DNA of 64,000 nucleotides from contig SGZM01000001.1 in the NCBI GenBank assembly GCA_004214065.1, positions 1-64,000 on the forward strand. Reading direction: 5' to 3'. The notes below the pieces were generated by a model. That model searched no databases. It was not told the DNA's origin and was given only the letters and a program-made list of their open reading frames with translations. How positions within the stretch are numbered: position 1 is the first letter of the stretch; each line of letters begins with the position of its first letter. Origin of the DNA: Gammaproteobacteria bacterium. GTDB lineage: Bacteria; Pseudomonadota; Gammaproteobacteria; Magnimaribacterales; Magnimaribacteraceae. Shown piece after piece: positions 55,298-63,459 of this stretch. A program made the position numbers and the translations under genes.

Positions 55298-56392
55298 TTA
55301 AGAAAAATTGAGCTTATTATGAACATCCTGTAGATCAAGTCCATAATCTTCTAAAGAATAATCATGCTTTGCTTTTGCTTCTTTTGATCCCTCTTCAACG
55401 TAATTATTCATTTTTTCTAAAGTTATTTCGTTTAGTGGGAATTGAAATTTTGTATAAATATCTTGAATTAAATTAATGGGATCGTTTACTAAATCTGTAT
55501 ATTGAATTTGCATATAACTCTCAGATGGAATTTTTTGTTTTTGGGCTTCATTTTTAGAGTTAGAGCTAGACCAAAATTCTAAAGATCTCGTACCTAGATC
55601 TTTTAAATCAACAGAATCAGTAAAACCTTTTCTTACTTGAGAAGTTAGACTGCATATAGAAGGTAAGGTTTCTGCAGGATCACGACAAATATGAATAAAA
55701 CAGGCATCCGGATAAAAACTTAATATTTCCTCTAAATTTCCAAGATGACTAGGGTCTTTAAGTAACCATCTCTCAGGTTTATGTGTCTCTTCAAGCACCC
55801 TAAGAAACTTATGGTGCCATTTATAACTTACTCTAGAGTCAGACTTAGAAAGGTAGTCTAAATAGCTTGGAGTATTGGCCATATAGAAATAAAGAATACT
55901 TTGCAAAGCAAATACTTTTATAAGTAAACATTCTTCAGGACTCTTTGATCTAATTCTATGAAGGTCATCTAATTTTGGAATAAATCTTTCTTTAAAAAAT
56001 AAAATTGCATCGGATCGGATCACACGGCTTAATTCAGAAATAGAGTCTTTTTTAACTAAAGGGAGTGGTTTCATCATTTCCCAGAACAAAGGACTGCGAT
56101 TAGACTCATCTTTACTCAATAAATTAAATAAGAATGTGGTTCCAGATCTAGGCAAGCCAATAACTATTATTGGTTTAGAGACTTTCTGTGAGTCCAGTGT
56201 TTTGTAAGTTTTTTGTATTAAAGAGCGGTTATTTAAATGTTGCCTAATCTGATATTGTGCAGCCAATTCACCAAAATAAGTTAGGTTTCCTTCTTTATTG
56301 ATCGATTCAATAAGGACATCAAGAGCCTCCTCGCAGTCCGTGTCTACAATTTCTTGCTCTACTCCTAGAACAATATTAGATTTCTCTAGCAT
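55298..56392 (-). CDS. Sulfotransferase family protein
   Basis: A 364-residue PAPS-dependent-type sulfotransferase. The 5'-phosphosulfate loop is GLPRSGTTF (79-87), and the 3'-phosphate site is in FIHICRDPAETLPSICSL, preceded by WLLKDPSHLGNLEEIL. Acceptor unknown; family members sulfate small molecules, lipids or sugars. The gene heads an operon with an APS-kinase-like protein and a nucleotidyltransferase, which suggests the cluster may make its own activated donor (inference). Confidence 0.85.
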   Translation of the reverse strand: MLEKSNIVLGVEQEIVDTDCEEALDVLIESINKEGNLTYFGELAAQYQIRQHLNNRSLIQKTYKTLDSQKVSKPIIVIGLPRSGTTFLFNLLSKDESNRSPLFWEMMKPLPLVKKDSISELSRVIRSDAILFFKERFIPKLDDLHRIRSKSPEECLLIKVFALQSILYFYMANTPSYLDYLSKSDSRVSYKWHHKFLRVLEETHKPERWLLKDPSHLGNLEEILSFYPDACFIHICRDPAETLPSICSLTSQVRKGFTDSVDLKDLGTRSLEFWSSSNSKNEAQKQKIPSESYMQIQYTDLVNDPINLIQDIYTKFQFPLNEITLEKMNNYVEEGSKEAKAKHDYSLEDYGLDLQDVHNKLNFS

Positions 56393-56401
56393 CTAATGTT
56401 T

Positions 56402-56953
56402 CTAGTTTCTCCAAATTCCCTGATTTACTGACATAGTCTTATCTACATCTTCGTATTCACCTGTATAAGCTACATGTTCTCCTTGAAGAGAGGTTATTTT
56501 TGTTAATTTTCCTTCAACTTTGAGTGGTTCAAAATTAGTTTTAGCTGTAAAACTTTGAAGGTATTTATAAGATTCTCTTTTATTCATAACCCCTTTAGAT
56601 GAAATTACATTGATATCTTTAATTTTTCCCTTAGTGTTTATTGAATAAGTAAAATTAATTCTTGTTTTTCCAGATTGGACATTATCAGGCTTCTTGAAAA
56701 ACTTTGATACATAACTAGGTGTGCAGTATAAAATTTTACATACTGTCTCATCACCTTTCTTGTCCTTAGGCCATGCCTTCAACTTACAAGAGTCAGACGT
56801 GCATTTTAAGCAAGTATTAATTGTTTGATTTCTAACCTGGCTTAATTTACTTACTGTCTCACTATTCAATTCTTGGTTTATAGAACAAATAGGTGCTGAG
56901 AATAATGACAAACCAAAGAAAGAAAAAGCAAAGATAAAGAAATATTTCTTCAT
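56402..56953 (-). CDS. Exported TonB C-terminal-like domain protein
   Basis: A 183-residue protein with a signal peptide (KKYFFIFAFSFFGLSLFSA) and several cysteines (four in CLKCTSDSCKLKAWPKDKKG-like region, near residues 48-56). The C-terminal half (about 88-165) with VNFTYSINTKGKIKDINVIS-like periodicity and FEPLKVEGK resembles a TonB energy-transducer C-terminal domain, but it has no membrane anchor apart from the signal. It is 9 nt upstream of the sulfotransferase gene. The family call is tentative. Confidence 0.55.
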   Translation of the reverse strand: MKKYFFIFAFSFFGLSLFSAPICSINQELNSETVSKLSQVRNQTINTCLKCTSDSCKLKAWPKDKKGDETVCKILYCTPSYVSKFFKKPDNVQSGKTRINFTYSINTKGKIKDINVISSKGVMNKRESYKYLQSFTAKTNFEPLKVEGKLTKITSLQGEHVAYTGEYEDVDKTMSVNQGIWRN

Positions 56954-57021
56954 AAGAAAGTCCCCATTTTTTTATTAGAATACCATTTCCTTCTACTAAT
57001 AAACAATGAGCGAAATTAAAC

Positions 57022-57921
57022 TTAAACGTAGTTTTTTATTTTATTGAATTCCTCTTCTATGGTTGAAGTTGCTTCTTTTATCATTTTTTTCTTTCTTTTA
57101 TTAGGAAGTTTCCATTCATCAATAAAATGAAGTGTAGATGAGGCAACAAAAATTAACCAAAGAGAAAGTCGATATTCATCTATATCCAGAAAATTACTAT
57201 AAGTATATTTAAAAATATCTACACCCTCTATTCCGGCTTCGTATCTTACCTCTAGGCATGCAACAGCGAGATCAGATAAAGGATCTCCTATAGCAGCATA
57301 TTCCCAATCTAAGACTCCAACAATTAAAGAATCTTTCCACAGTAAGTTTCCTAACCAGAAATCGCCATGAAGAAAGACCTTCTCTCCTTCGAATTTTTCT
57401 TTATTTAAACCCTTTATGAAAGAATTCAGTTCATCCCATCGGGATTCCTTAGGTAAATAAGAGATTAATTCATCTAATGGATCAATCCTTACAGGTAATT
57501 CTGGAAGATAGGTAATGTCGGTCTGATGTATATAAATAAGCTGTTTAGCCATAATTTCTAAAAAAGAGAATTCCCCTTCTTTGGGTTCGAAGATCTGCCC
57601 TTCAAGGAAAGACATGACCATAAATGGCTTATCTAAAATTTCGCAACTATTATCAAAATAAAAAGCCTCTGCAGTGGGTACTTGTTTATTTGAGATTGAT
57701 TTTAATAGGTAAAATTGAGTCTCAACAGTATTCTCAGACATAGGTAGTCCTTCCGTTCTAACTACAAATTTTTTTATTTTTGTTCCTTCTCTTACCTTTA
57801 AAAGAACAACATCACAAGACACTCCCCCTTCAAGTCTGCTGAAATCAATTAGAGCTCCTTCAGGGGATAAAATTTCTGTGATCTTTAGAAATCTTTCCTT
57901 ATCTGTTTTCATTCCAAACAA
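57022..57921 (-). CDS. Phosphotransferase family protein (APH/ACAD10-11-like)
   Basis: A 299-residue protein-kinase-fold phosphotransferase. The catalytic loop is FLHGDFWLGNLLW with the Asp, and the metal motif is VLDWEYAAIGDPLSDLA. This is the type often found with acyl-CoA dehydrogenases of the ACAD10/11 group, where the acyl chain is first phosphorylated; a matching dehydrogenase lies at 28362. It stands alone here, with a 69-nt gap to nfeD. Confidence 0.85.
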   Translation of the reverse strand: MFGMKTDKERFLKITEILSPEGALIDFSRLEGGVSCDVVLLKVREGTKIKKFVVRTEGLPMSENTVETQFYLLKSISNKQVPTAEAFYFDNSCEILDKPFMVMSFLEGQIFEPKEGEFSFLEIMAKQLIYIHQTDITYLPELPVRIDPLDELISYLPKESRWDELNSFIKGLNKEKFEGEKVFLHGDFWLGNLLWKDSLIVGVLDWEYAAIGDPLSDLAVACLEVRYEAGIEGVDIFKYTYSNFLDIDEYRLSLWLIFVASSTLHFIDEWKLPNKRKKKMIKEATSTIEEEFNKIKNYV

Positions 57922-57990
57922 TTATGCACAAACTTTATGACCGAAGGGTATAAAAAGTATATGAATTACGATGTGAGCTTTAAGTTGATT

Positions 57991-58281
57991 CTAATACTTA
58001 TTTATATCTTCAGATTTATCTTTCAACCTCATAAATCTATTTAGAATTAAAGACAATCCCAAAGCTAGAATAGCCCAAATCGTTGCCGTCCAAGCCCAAT
58101 CGGAGAGAAGAATTGGTAAGTTTTCAGACTCTTGAAGTTTCAATATCAAACCAATTAAAATACCAGATACACCCATTGGTAAAAAGAATACTAGATTGCC
58201 ACTGGATAACTCGAGGATACAAAGCACGATGCCAATAATTAGCCAGGCATTACCATTAAAGAGAATGAATTCAATTAGCAT
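57991..58281 (-). CDS. NfeD family protein
   Basis: A short 96-residue NfeD with two or three membrane helices (FLPMGVSGILIGLILKL near residue 30, and TIWAILALGLSLILNRFM). The soluble OB domain of longer NfeD proteins is missing. It overlaps the SPFH gene by 11 nt, the standard pairing for membrane microdomain proteins. Confidence 0.8.
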   Translation of the reverse strand: MLIEFILFNGNAWLIIGIVLCILELSSGNLVFFLPMGVSGILIGLILKLQESENLPILLSDWAWTATIWAILALGLSLILNRFMRLKDKSEDINKY

Positions 58282-59182
58282 CTTTCTTGATATTATCCAT
58301 TAACACCTCCAGGGTCCCAAGTGCTTTGGTTACATCAGAAGGTACGATAAGAGTTTTTGTTTGATTTGACGAAGCAAGTTGAGTAATTCCATCCACTTGT
58401 CTCTTCATAATTTCGAAATCAATCGCTGATTGACCATCTTCATTTATCGCGCTCGATACCAATCTAGTCTGTTCAGCATCTGCTTCCGCTTTAATTTTTA
58501 CAGCATAAGCTTCTGCGTCAGCAGTTACCTTGACTGCTTCGGCCTGCTTTTCAGCCTGATATAATTCTGCTTCGGCATTTAACTCTACACTCTTTTTATC
58601 GCCTTCCGCTATAGCAATTGCAGCCCTTCTTTCACGTTCAGCATTTAACTGTTGTCTTTGTGAGTCTTTAGTTTGCTCATCAATCAGAACATCCAATATT
58701 TCAGTTCTGGTAACTTCAACACCCCAAACTTCAGCTGCTTGAGTTAAACGTTCAGCTATCTCTTGGTTCATAGACTCTCTACTCGACTGAAGGTCATCGA
58801 GCTCTAATTTACCTGCGGCAGATCTAATAACAGAAATAGCGGTATTCTGAATAGCAGCATTAACATCTCTTATTCTGTAAACAGACTTAGCTGCATCGAG
58901 CACTCTAAAGAAAACCGTTGATTCTAAGCCAACCTCAACATTATCTTCTGTAATTACAGATATTTTAAAAGCTGGCAATTGCCTTTCAAGAATATCTACC
59001 TTAAAGGCAACCCTATCAACAAAAGGAACAATTAAAGATAATCCAGATTCCAAAGATTTTGTAAATTTTCCAAACCTTTCTATAACAAACACTTTGGATT
59101 GAGGAACGATTTTTATTCCTAGATAAACTATATATAGAATAAGTAAAACTAAGAAGACTAGTACTGAATTTGTAATCATCAT
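58271..59182 (-). CDS. SPFH/stomatin family membrane protein (QmcA-like)
   Basis: A 303-residue membrane-anchored SPFH protein. An N-terminal helix (VLVFLVLLILYIVYLGI) is followed by the stomatin domain with VIERFGKFTKSLESGLSLI and AERLTQAAEVWGVEVTRTEI, then a charged coiled coil (AERERRAAIAIAEGDKKSVE, AEAYAVKIKAEADAEQTR). Such proteins form oligomers at the membrane with NfeD partners, which follows directly. Confidence 0.92.
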   Translation of the reverse strand: MMITNSVLVFLVLLILYIVYLGIKIVPQSKVFVIERFGKFTKSLESGLSLIVPFVDRVAFKVDILERQLPAFKISVITEDNVEVGLESTVFFRVLDAAKSVYRIRDVNAAIQNTAISVIRSAAGKLELDDLQSSRESMNQEIAERLTQAAEVWGVEVTRTEILDVLIDEQTKDSQRQQLNAERERRAAIAIAEGDKKSVELNAEAELYQAEKQAEAVKVTADAEAYAVKIKAEADAEQTRLVSSAINEDGQSAIDFEIMKRQVDGITQLASSNQTKTLIVPSDVTKALGTLEVLMDNIKKDAN

Positions 59183-59253
59183 CTAATAGTATATTAATAA
59201 TGCGTCTTAGCAACGACCAATATTATACTGTCATAAACAATCTATAAGCTCCT

Positions 59254-60081
59254 CTATAATTTTAAATTATCTATCAATCTGACTTTATTTAGAGTAGCTG
59301 CACACAGGAGAATGATATTATTTGGATCTGAGGACTCTTTTAATGTATAACGATCTCTTGCCTCTAGATACTCAACATTAAAATCATTCTTTTCTAAAGA
59401 TTCTTTAGCTTGCTGAATCACAGAATCTATTCCATTAAAATCCAGTAACAATTGCTTTAAATTAATCAAGGTTTTATGAATTAAAGCAGCCTTCTTTTTT
59501 TCTTCTCCACTTAAATAACTATTTCTGCTGCTTTTTGCTAACCCAGACAATTCTCTTTCCGTAGCTACTCCTTCAACAGCAATTTTCAATTTTTTCCTTT
59601 CTACAAACTCCTTTATTATCATAAGTTGCTGATAATCCTTTTCTCCAAAGAAAGTTATCTTTGGTTGAAATAACTCAAATAACCTATTAACAATAGTTAC
59701 AACACCATCAAAATGATTGTGCCTTGTCTTTCCACACATGATAGAACTAAGAAAAGGGTCTGCTTTCTGTTGTTTAATCCCAAAAGTCATATCGTCAACC
59801 TTTGGAGCAAATACAAGAGAGCAGTTAGTCTTTTCTAACTTTGAAAGATCTTCACTCAAGGTTCTAGGATAAGAGCTAAAATCCTCTTCAGGACCAAACT
59901 GCAGAGGATTCACAAAAATTGAAACGCAAACAAAATTAGAAACACTACCAGCCTGTTCAACAAGCTTGAGATGACCTTCGTGTAGGTTACCCATAGTCGG
60001 AACTAATGTTAATTTAGTTGACTTGAAAGGTTTCTCATTTAAAAAATTTGTAAGGTCTTTTTGATCAGAAATTAAAATCAT
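59254..60081 (-). CDS. panC: Pantothenate synthetase
   Basis: Joins pantoate and beta-alanine with ATP; 275 residues. VPTMGNLHEGHLKL carries the HxGH nucleotide motif, and FFGEKDYQQLMIIKEF and SSRNSYLSGEEK are family signatures. It overlaps the panB stop by one base, forming a panBC operon. Confidence 0.94.
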   Translation of the reverse strand: MILISDQKDLTNFLNEKPFKSTKLTLVPTMGNLHEGHLKLVEQAGSVSNFVCVSIFVNPLQFGPEEDFSSYPRTLSEDLSKLEKTNCSLVFAPKVDDMTFGIKQQKADPFLSSIMCGKTRHNHFDGVVTIVNRLFELFQPKITFFGEKDYQQLMIIKEFVERKKLKIAVEGVATERELSGLAKSSRNSYLSGEEKKKAALIHKTLINLKQLLLDFNGIDSVIQQAKESLEKNDFNVEYLEARDRYTLKESSDPNNIILLCAATLNKVRLIDNLKL

Positions 60082-60896
60082 TACTCAAAGCTATGCTCAG
60101 CACCTGGAAATGTTTTTTCTTTAACAGCTTTTACATATCCATCTATGGCGCTTTCTATAGAGTTATTTTCTAAAAGGAAATTTTTAACGAACTTAGGAGC
60201 TTTTTCCATTTGAGTTATTCCAATCAAATCATAAATTACCATTATTTGACCATCTACATCAGGACCGGCTCCAATTCCTATCACAGGTATTTCTACAGAT
60301 TCACAGATAGTTTTTGCCAATTCTCTTGGGACACATTCAAGTAAAAGGATACTAGCTCCTGAATTTTCTAGTAACTTTGCCTCTTGAATTAATTCCTCTG
60401 CTTTATTAGGGTCTCTGCCTTGCACTATGTAACCGCCTATTCTATTGACAGATTGGGGAGTTAAACCCATATGCGCACAAACAGGAATACCCCTTTCCGC
60501 TAGAAGTTCTGTTGATTTGCCTATCCATGCAGTACCTTCTAACTTTACACAATTTGCACCGGCTCGCATAAGTGAGGCAGCATTTTCAAGTGTTTGCTCT
60601 TCCGAGGCATAACTCATAAATGGCATATCTGCCATAATTAATGAGCCTCTATTGGTGCGTTTTACATTTGCTAAATGATAAATAATATCTTCCATAGTTA
60701 CAGGTAAGGTACTATCGTGACCTTGCAAAATCATTCCTAAAGAATCTCCAACTAAAATTACCTCTACTCCATTTAAACTCTCAATGGCTGAAAAAGTTGC
60801 ATCATAAGCGGTAAGGCAAACAATTTTTTCACCTCTAGTCTTCATGTCATTAAGATGCGAAATTGTTATTGGGTTGGACTGTGATTGAATACTCAT
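60081..60896 (-). CDS. panB: 3-methyl-2-oxobutanoate hydroxymethyltransferase
   Basis: First committed step of pantothenate synthesis; 271 residues. CLTAYDATFSAI, VGDSLGMILQGHDSTLPVT, the ligand region ANCVKLEGTAW, and AHMGLTPQSVNRIGG with VPVIGIGAG-like IPVIGIGAG are all present. It lies 29 nt downstream of tRNA-Ser on the same strand and overlaps panC. Confidence 0.95.
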   Translation of the reverse strand: MSIQSQSNPITISHLNDMKTRGEKIVCLTAYDATFSAIESLNGVEVILVGDSLGMILQGHDSTLPVTMEDIIYHLANVKRTNRGSLIMADMPFMSYASEEQTLENAASLMRAGANCVKLEGTAWIGKSTELLAERGIPVCAHMGLTPQSVNRIGGYIVQGRDPNKAEELIQEAKLLENSGASILLLECVPRELAKTICESVEIPVIGIGAGPDVDGQIMVIYDLIGITQMEKAPKFVKNFLLENNSIESAIDGYVKAVKEKTFPGAEHSFE

Positions 60897-60925
60897 AAAA
60901 CCTCCATGTATTGAGTAGTTACGTC

Positions 60926-61016
60926 TGGCGGAGAGGGAGGGATTCGAACCCTCGATAGGGGATTACCCTATACTCCCTTAGCAGGGGAGCGCTTTCAACC
61001 ACTCAGCCACCTCTCC
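60926..61016 (-). tRNA. tRNA-Ser (GCT)
   Basis: Class II tRNA with a long variable arm and encoded CCA. The acceptor stem pairs GGAGAGG with CCTCTCC, the discriminator is G as in serine tRNAs, and the anticodon arm CTCCC-CTGCTAA-GGGAG gives anticodon GCT, reading AGC/AGU. Confidence 0.96.
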
Positions 61017-61041
61017 GGGATCGTCTATTCTAAGGTTATGT

Positions 61042-62664
61042 TTATGATTGTCTAATGGTATCTGCCGCCTTCTCAGCAATCATTATAGTAGGTGCGTTTG
61101 TGTTACCACCAATCAAAGTAGGCATGATAGAAGCGTCTACAACTCTTAATCCTTGAATGCCATGGACTTGCAAATTGCCATTCACAACCGCCATGTCATC
61201 TTCCCCCATCTTGCAAGTTCCAACAGGATGATACAAAGTCTCTCCTGTCTCTCTGATCCATTCATCCAACTGATCATCATCATCCACATCTACTTCTGCA
61301 CCAGGTTTAGTTTGCTCTCCTCTAAAGGGGTCGAAAGCCTTTTGATGAAAAACTCTCCTAGTTTCACGCAGAGCATTTCTTGTATCAATCATATCTTGCT
61401 CCTCTGATAGATAATTTGGGTACATAAGTGGAGCTTCACTAGGATCAGAACTCTTTAATGTTATGTGGCCCCTGCTTTGAGGTCTACAAATATAAATAAC
61501 AGCAGTAAATCCATGTTTGTCATCAATTCCTAGCCTTCCATGTAAATCTGGAGTTTGTATGGCTGTGAAATGCAGCTGAGTATCAGGAATATCCTTATCA
61601 GGACTAGATTTAAAAAAAGCACCTGCACTTGTTGGAGGATAGGCTGCATCTCCATTTCCAAGTAATAAGTATCTAATTCCGGCTATTCCAGTTTTTAGAA
61701 GTCCTGCTGATCTATGTAGAGTTATTGGCTGAGTGGAATAGAAAGAATTTAGAACTCCATAATGATCTTGGAGATTTTTGCCAACTCCCTTCAATTCATG
61801 AATAACATCTATGCCGTGACTACTCAGTTCTTGTGCATCTCCAATACCACTATTCATAAGAATTTGGGGACTATTAATCGCGCCAGCAGAGATAATAATT
61901 TCTTTATTACATTTAAAAATTTGAATCTGACCATCTTTGGAATACTCAACTCCAATGGCTTTTTTTCCTTCAAATAGTATTTTATTAACCTGAACATTAG
62001 TCTCTGTGTAAAGATTTTGTCTCTTTAAGGCCGGGTGAAGATAGGCTCGAGCAGAACTCCACCTTCTTGGACCAAAACTTGTATCTTTCATTGTGTGTTC
62101 ATATCTAGAAAAACCCTCTTGTTCTTTTCCATTAAAATCATCAGTTAGAGGGAAACCCGCCTGAGCGCCTGCTTCTAAAAAAACATCCAATAGAGGATCA
62201 TCAGTTCTTGAAGATTTCTTTACACTTAAGGGCCCATCAAATCCGTGATAGTCTTCGTCTCCATCTCCCTGAAAACTCTCAGCTTTCTTAAAATAAGGCA
62301 AAACATCCTCGTAAGACCATCCTGAATTACCTAACTGTCTCCATAAATCATAGTCATATGCATGACCTCGAATGTATACCATTGCGTTGATAGAAGACGA
62401 GCCACCCCAAACCTTTCCTCTTGGCCAGTAAAGTGAACGATTGTTTGTAGTCGACTCAGGTTGAGTCTCAAAACCATAATTAAGGTTACTTTTCGTTGGA
62501 ACAATTTGGGAATAACCAGAGGGCATATGGATGAAGAAGTTCCTATCTTTTCCTCCAGCTTCAATACTTAAAACTGTATCTCTACCATTCTCTGAAAGCC
62601 TATTAGCCATAACACAGCCGGCGCTTCCTGCTCCTATAACAATATAATCAAATGTCTGTTCCAT
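61042..62664 (-). CDS. GMC family FAD oxidoreductase (choline dehydrogenase-like)
   Basis: A 540-residue glucose-methanol-choline oxidoreductase. FAD motif VIGAGSAGCVMANRLSENG, GGSSSINAMVYIRGH, SAGAINSPQILMNSGIG and the C-terminal catalytic region YHPVGTCKMGEDDMAVV and GGNTNAPTIMIAEKAAD are all present. It oxidises an alcohol; choline is one possibility, but no betaine aldehyde dehydrogenase or transporter gene is adjacent. The downstream side holds tRNA-Ser. Confidence 0.92.
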   Translation of the reverse strand: MEQTFDYIVIGAGSAGCVMANRLSENGRDTVLSIEAGGKDRNFFIHMPSGYSQIVPTKSNLNYGFETQPESTTNNRSLYWPRGKVWGGSSSINAMVYIRGHAYDYDLWRQLGNSGWSYEDVLPYFKKAESFQGDGDEDYHGFDGPLSVKKSSRTDDPLLDVFLEAGAQAGFPLTDDFNGKEQEGFSRYEHTMKDTSFGPRRWSSARAYLHPALKRQNLYTETNVQVNKILFEGKKAIGVEYSKDGQIQIFKCNKEIIISAGAINSPQILMNSGIGDAQELSSHGIDVIHELKGVGKNLQDHYGVLNSFYSTQPITLHRSAGLLKTGIAGIRYLLLGNGDAAYPPTSAGAFFKSSPDKDIPDTQLHFTAIQTPDLHGRLGIDDKHGFTAVIYICRPQSRGHITLKSSDPSEAPLMYPNYLSEEQDMIDTRNALRETRRVFHQKAFDPFRGEQTKPGAEVDVDDDDQLDEWIRETGETLYHPVGTCKMGEDDMAVVNGNLQVHGIQGLRVVDASIMPTLIGGNTNAPTIMIAEKAADTIRQS

Positions 62665-62750
62665 TTTGTTACTTGTGATAAAGATTTAATATCCGTGAGA
62701 CTTTAGTTTAAGTCTAAATGGAATACATTAGAAGAAGAAAGGTAAATGAT

Positions 62751-63302
62751 TTAAGTAGAATATCTATCTGCAAAAGAATGATTAACTTCACTGTGTTTTT
62801 GCTCATCTCTTCTGACAGCTTTTATTAGATCTGAGAGTTGTGCATTGCGATCTAAGTTGTAGTATTTAATAGCGAGCAAAGGTGCTTGAAAATTTTCTAA
62901 ATCCCCTCTTTCAACCTTTTTTAAATATTCTGTATAACTTTTTACTGCCTCATCTTCAAAGTAACCTATCATTCTGTGAGCAGTTCTAGTAAAAAAGATA
63001 TACATAAATAAGTAGAATAAGCCAAAGATTGCCTGAGCAAATAAAACCAATAACCTTTCCATCCAATTAGGTTTAGCTATCTCAATAAAAAACATGAGGT
63101 GCATCCTTTCATTTTCTGCCTCAGCTAGCATCTCTCTGATGTTTTCACCGTAACCTGTTTTCATGCTTCTTAAGCTTTTAAAATGCATTAAAACGCCAGC
63201 GACCATACCTGGAACTCCTGCAACAGTCTCCAGCACAACGGCCCTATGACCGTATCTATTCACAAAAAAGGTATCCGCTATGAATCTAAAGAAAAGAGTC
63301 AT
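62751..63302 (-). CDS. aox: Alternative oxidase (ubiquinol oxidase, di-iron)
   Basis: Non-proton-pumping quinol oxidase that reduces oxygen to water at the inner membrane. Di-iron ligands by alignment are E25 (LETVAGVPGM), E65 and H68 (NERMHLM), E116 (FEDEAVKSYT) and E167 with H170 (RRDEQKH). The 183 residues from the first ATG are fewer than usual. Upstream in frame, codons read FPGFLSDKFAFS before a TAG at 63383-63381, resembling the family's N-terminus, but no ATG, GTG or TTG occurs there. The true start may be an unusual codon upstream, or the protein may be slightly shortened. Confidence 0.88.
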   Translation of the reverse strand: MTLFFRFIADTFFVNRYGHRAVVLETVAGVPGMVAGVLMHFKSLRSMKTGYGENIREMLAEAENERMHLMFFIEIAKPNWMERLLVLFAQAIFGLFYLFMYIFFTRTAHRMIGYFEDEAVKSYTEYLKKVERGDLENFQAPLLAIKYYNLDRNAQLSDLIKAVRRDEQKHSEVNHSFADRYST

Positions 63303-63459
63303 AGAAAAGGCGAACTTGTCCGATAAAAAACCCGGAAAGGTGGTTAAAAGAGTTTTAATATAAATATAACTTATGATTGTCTATAAACTGAAATTATATA
63401 ATGAATATCTTATGGAGTAAATACAGAAAGATATGTTCTGCTGAACTACGCATTACAAA

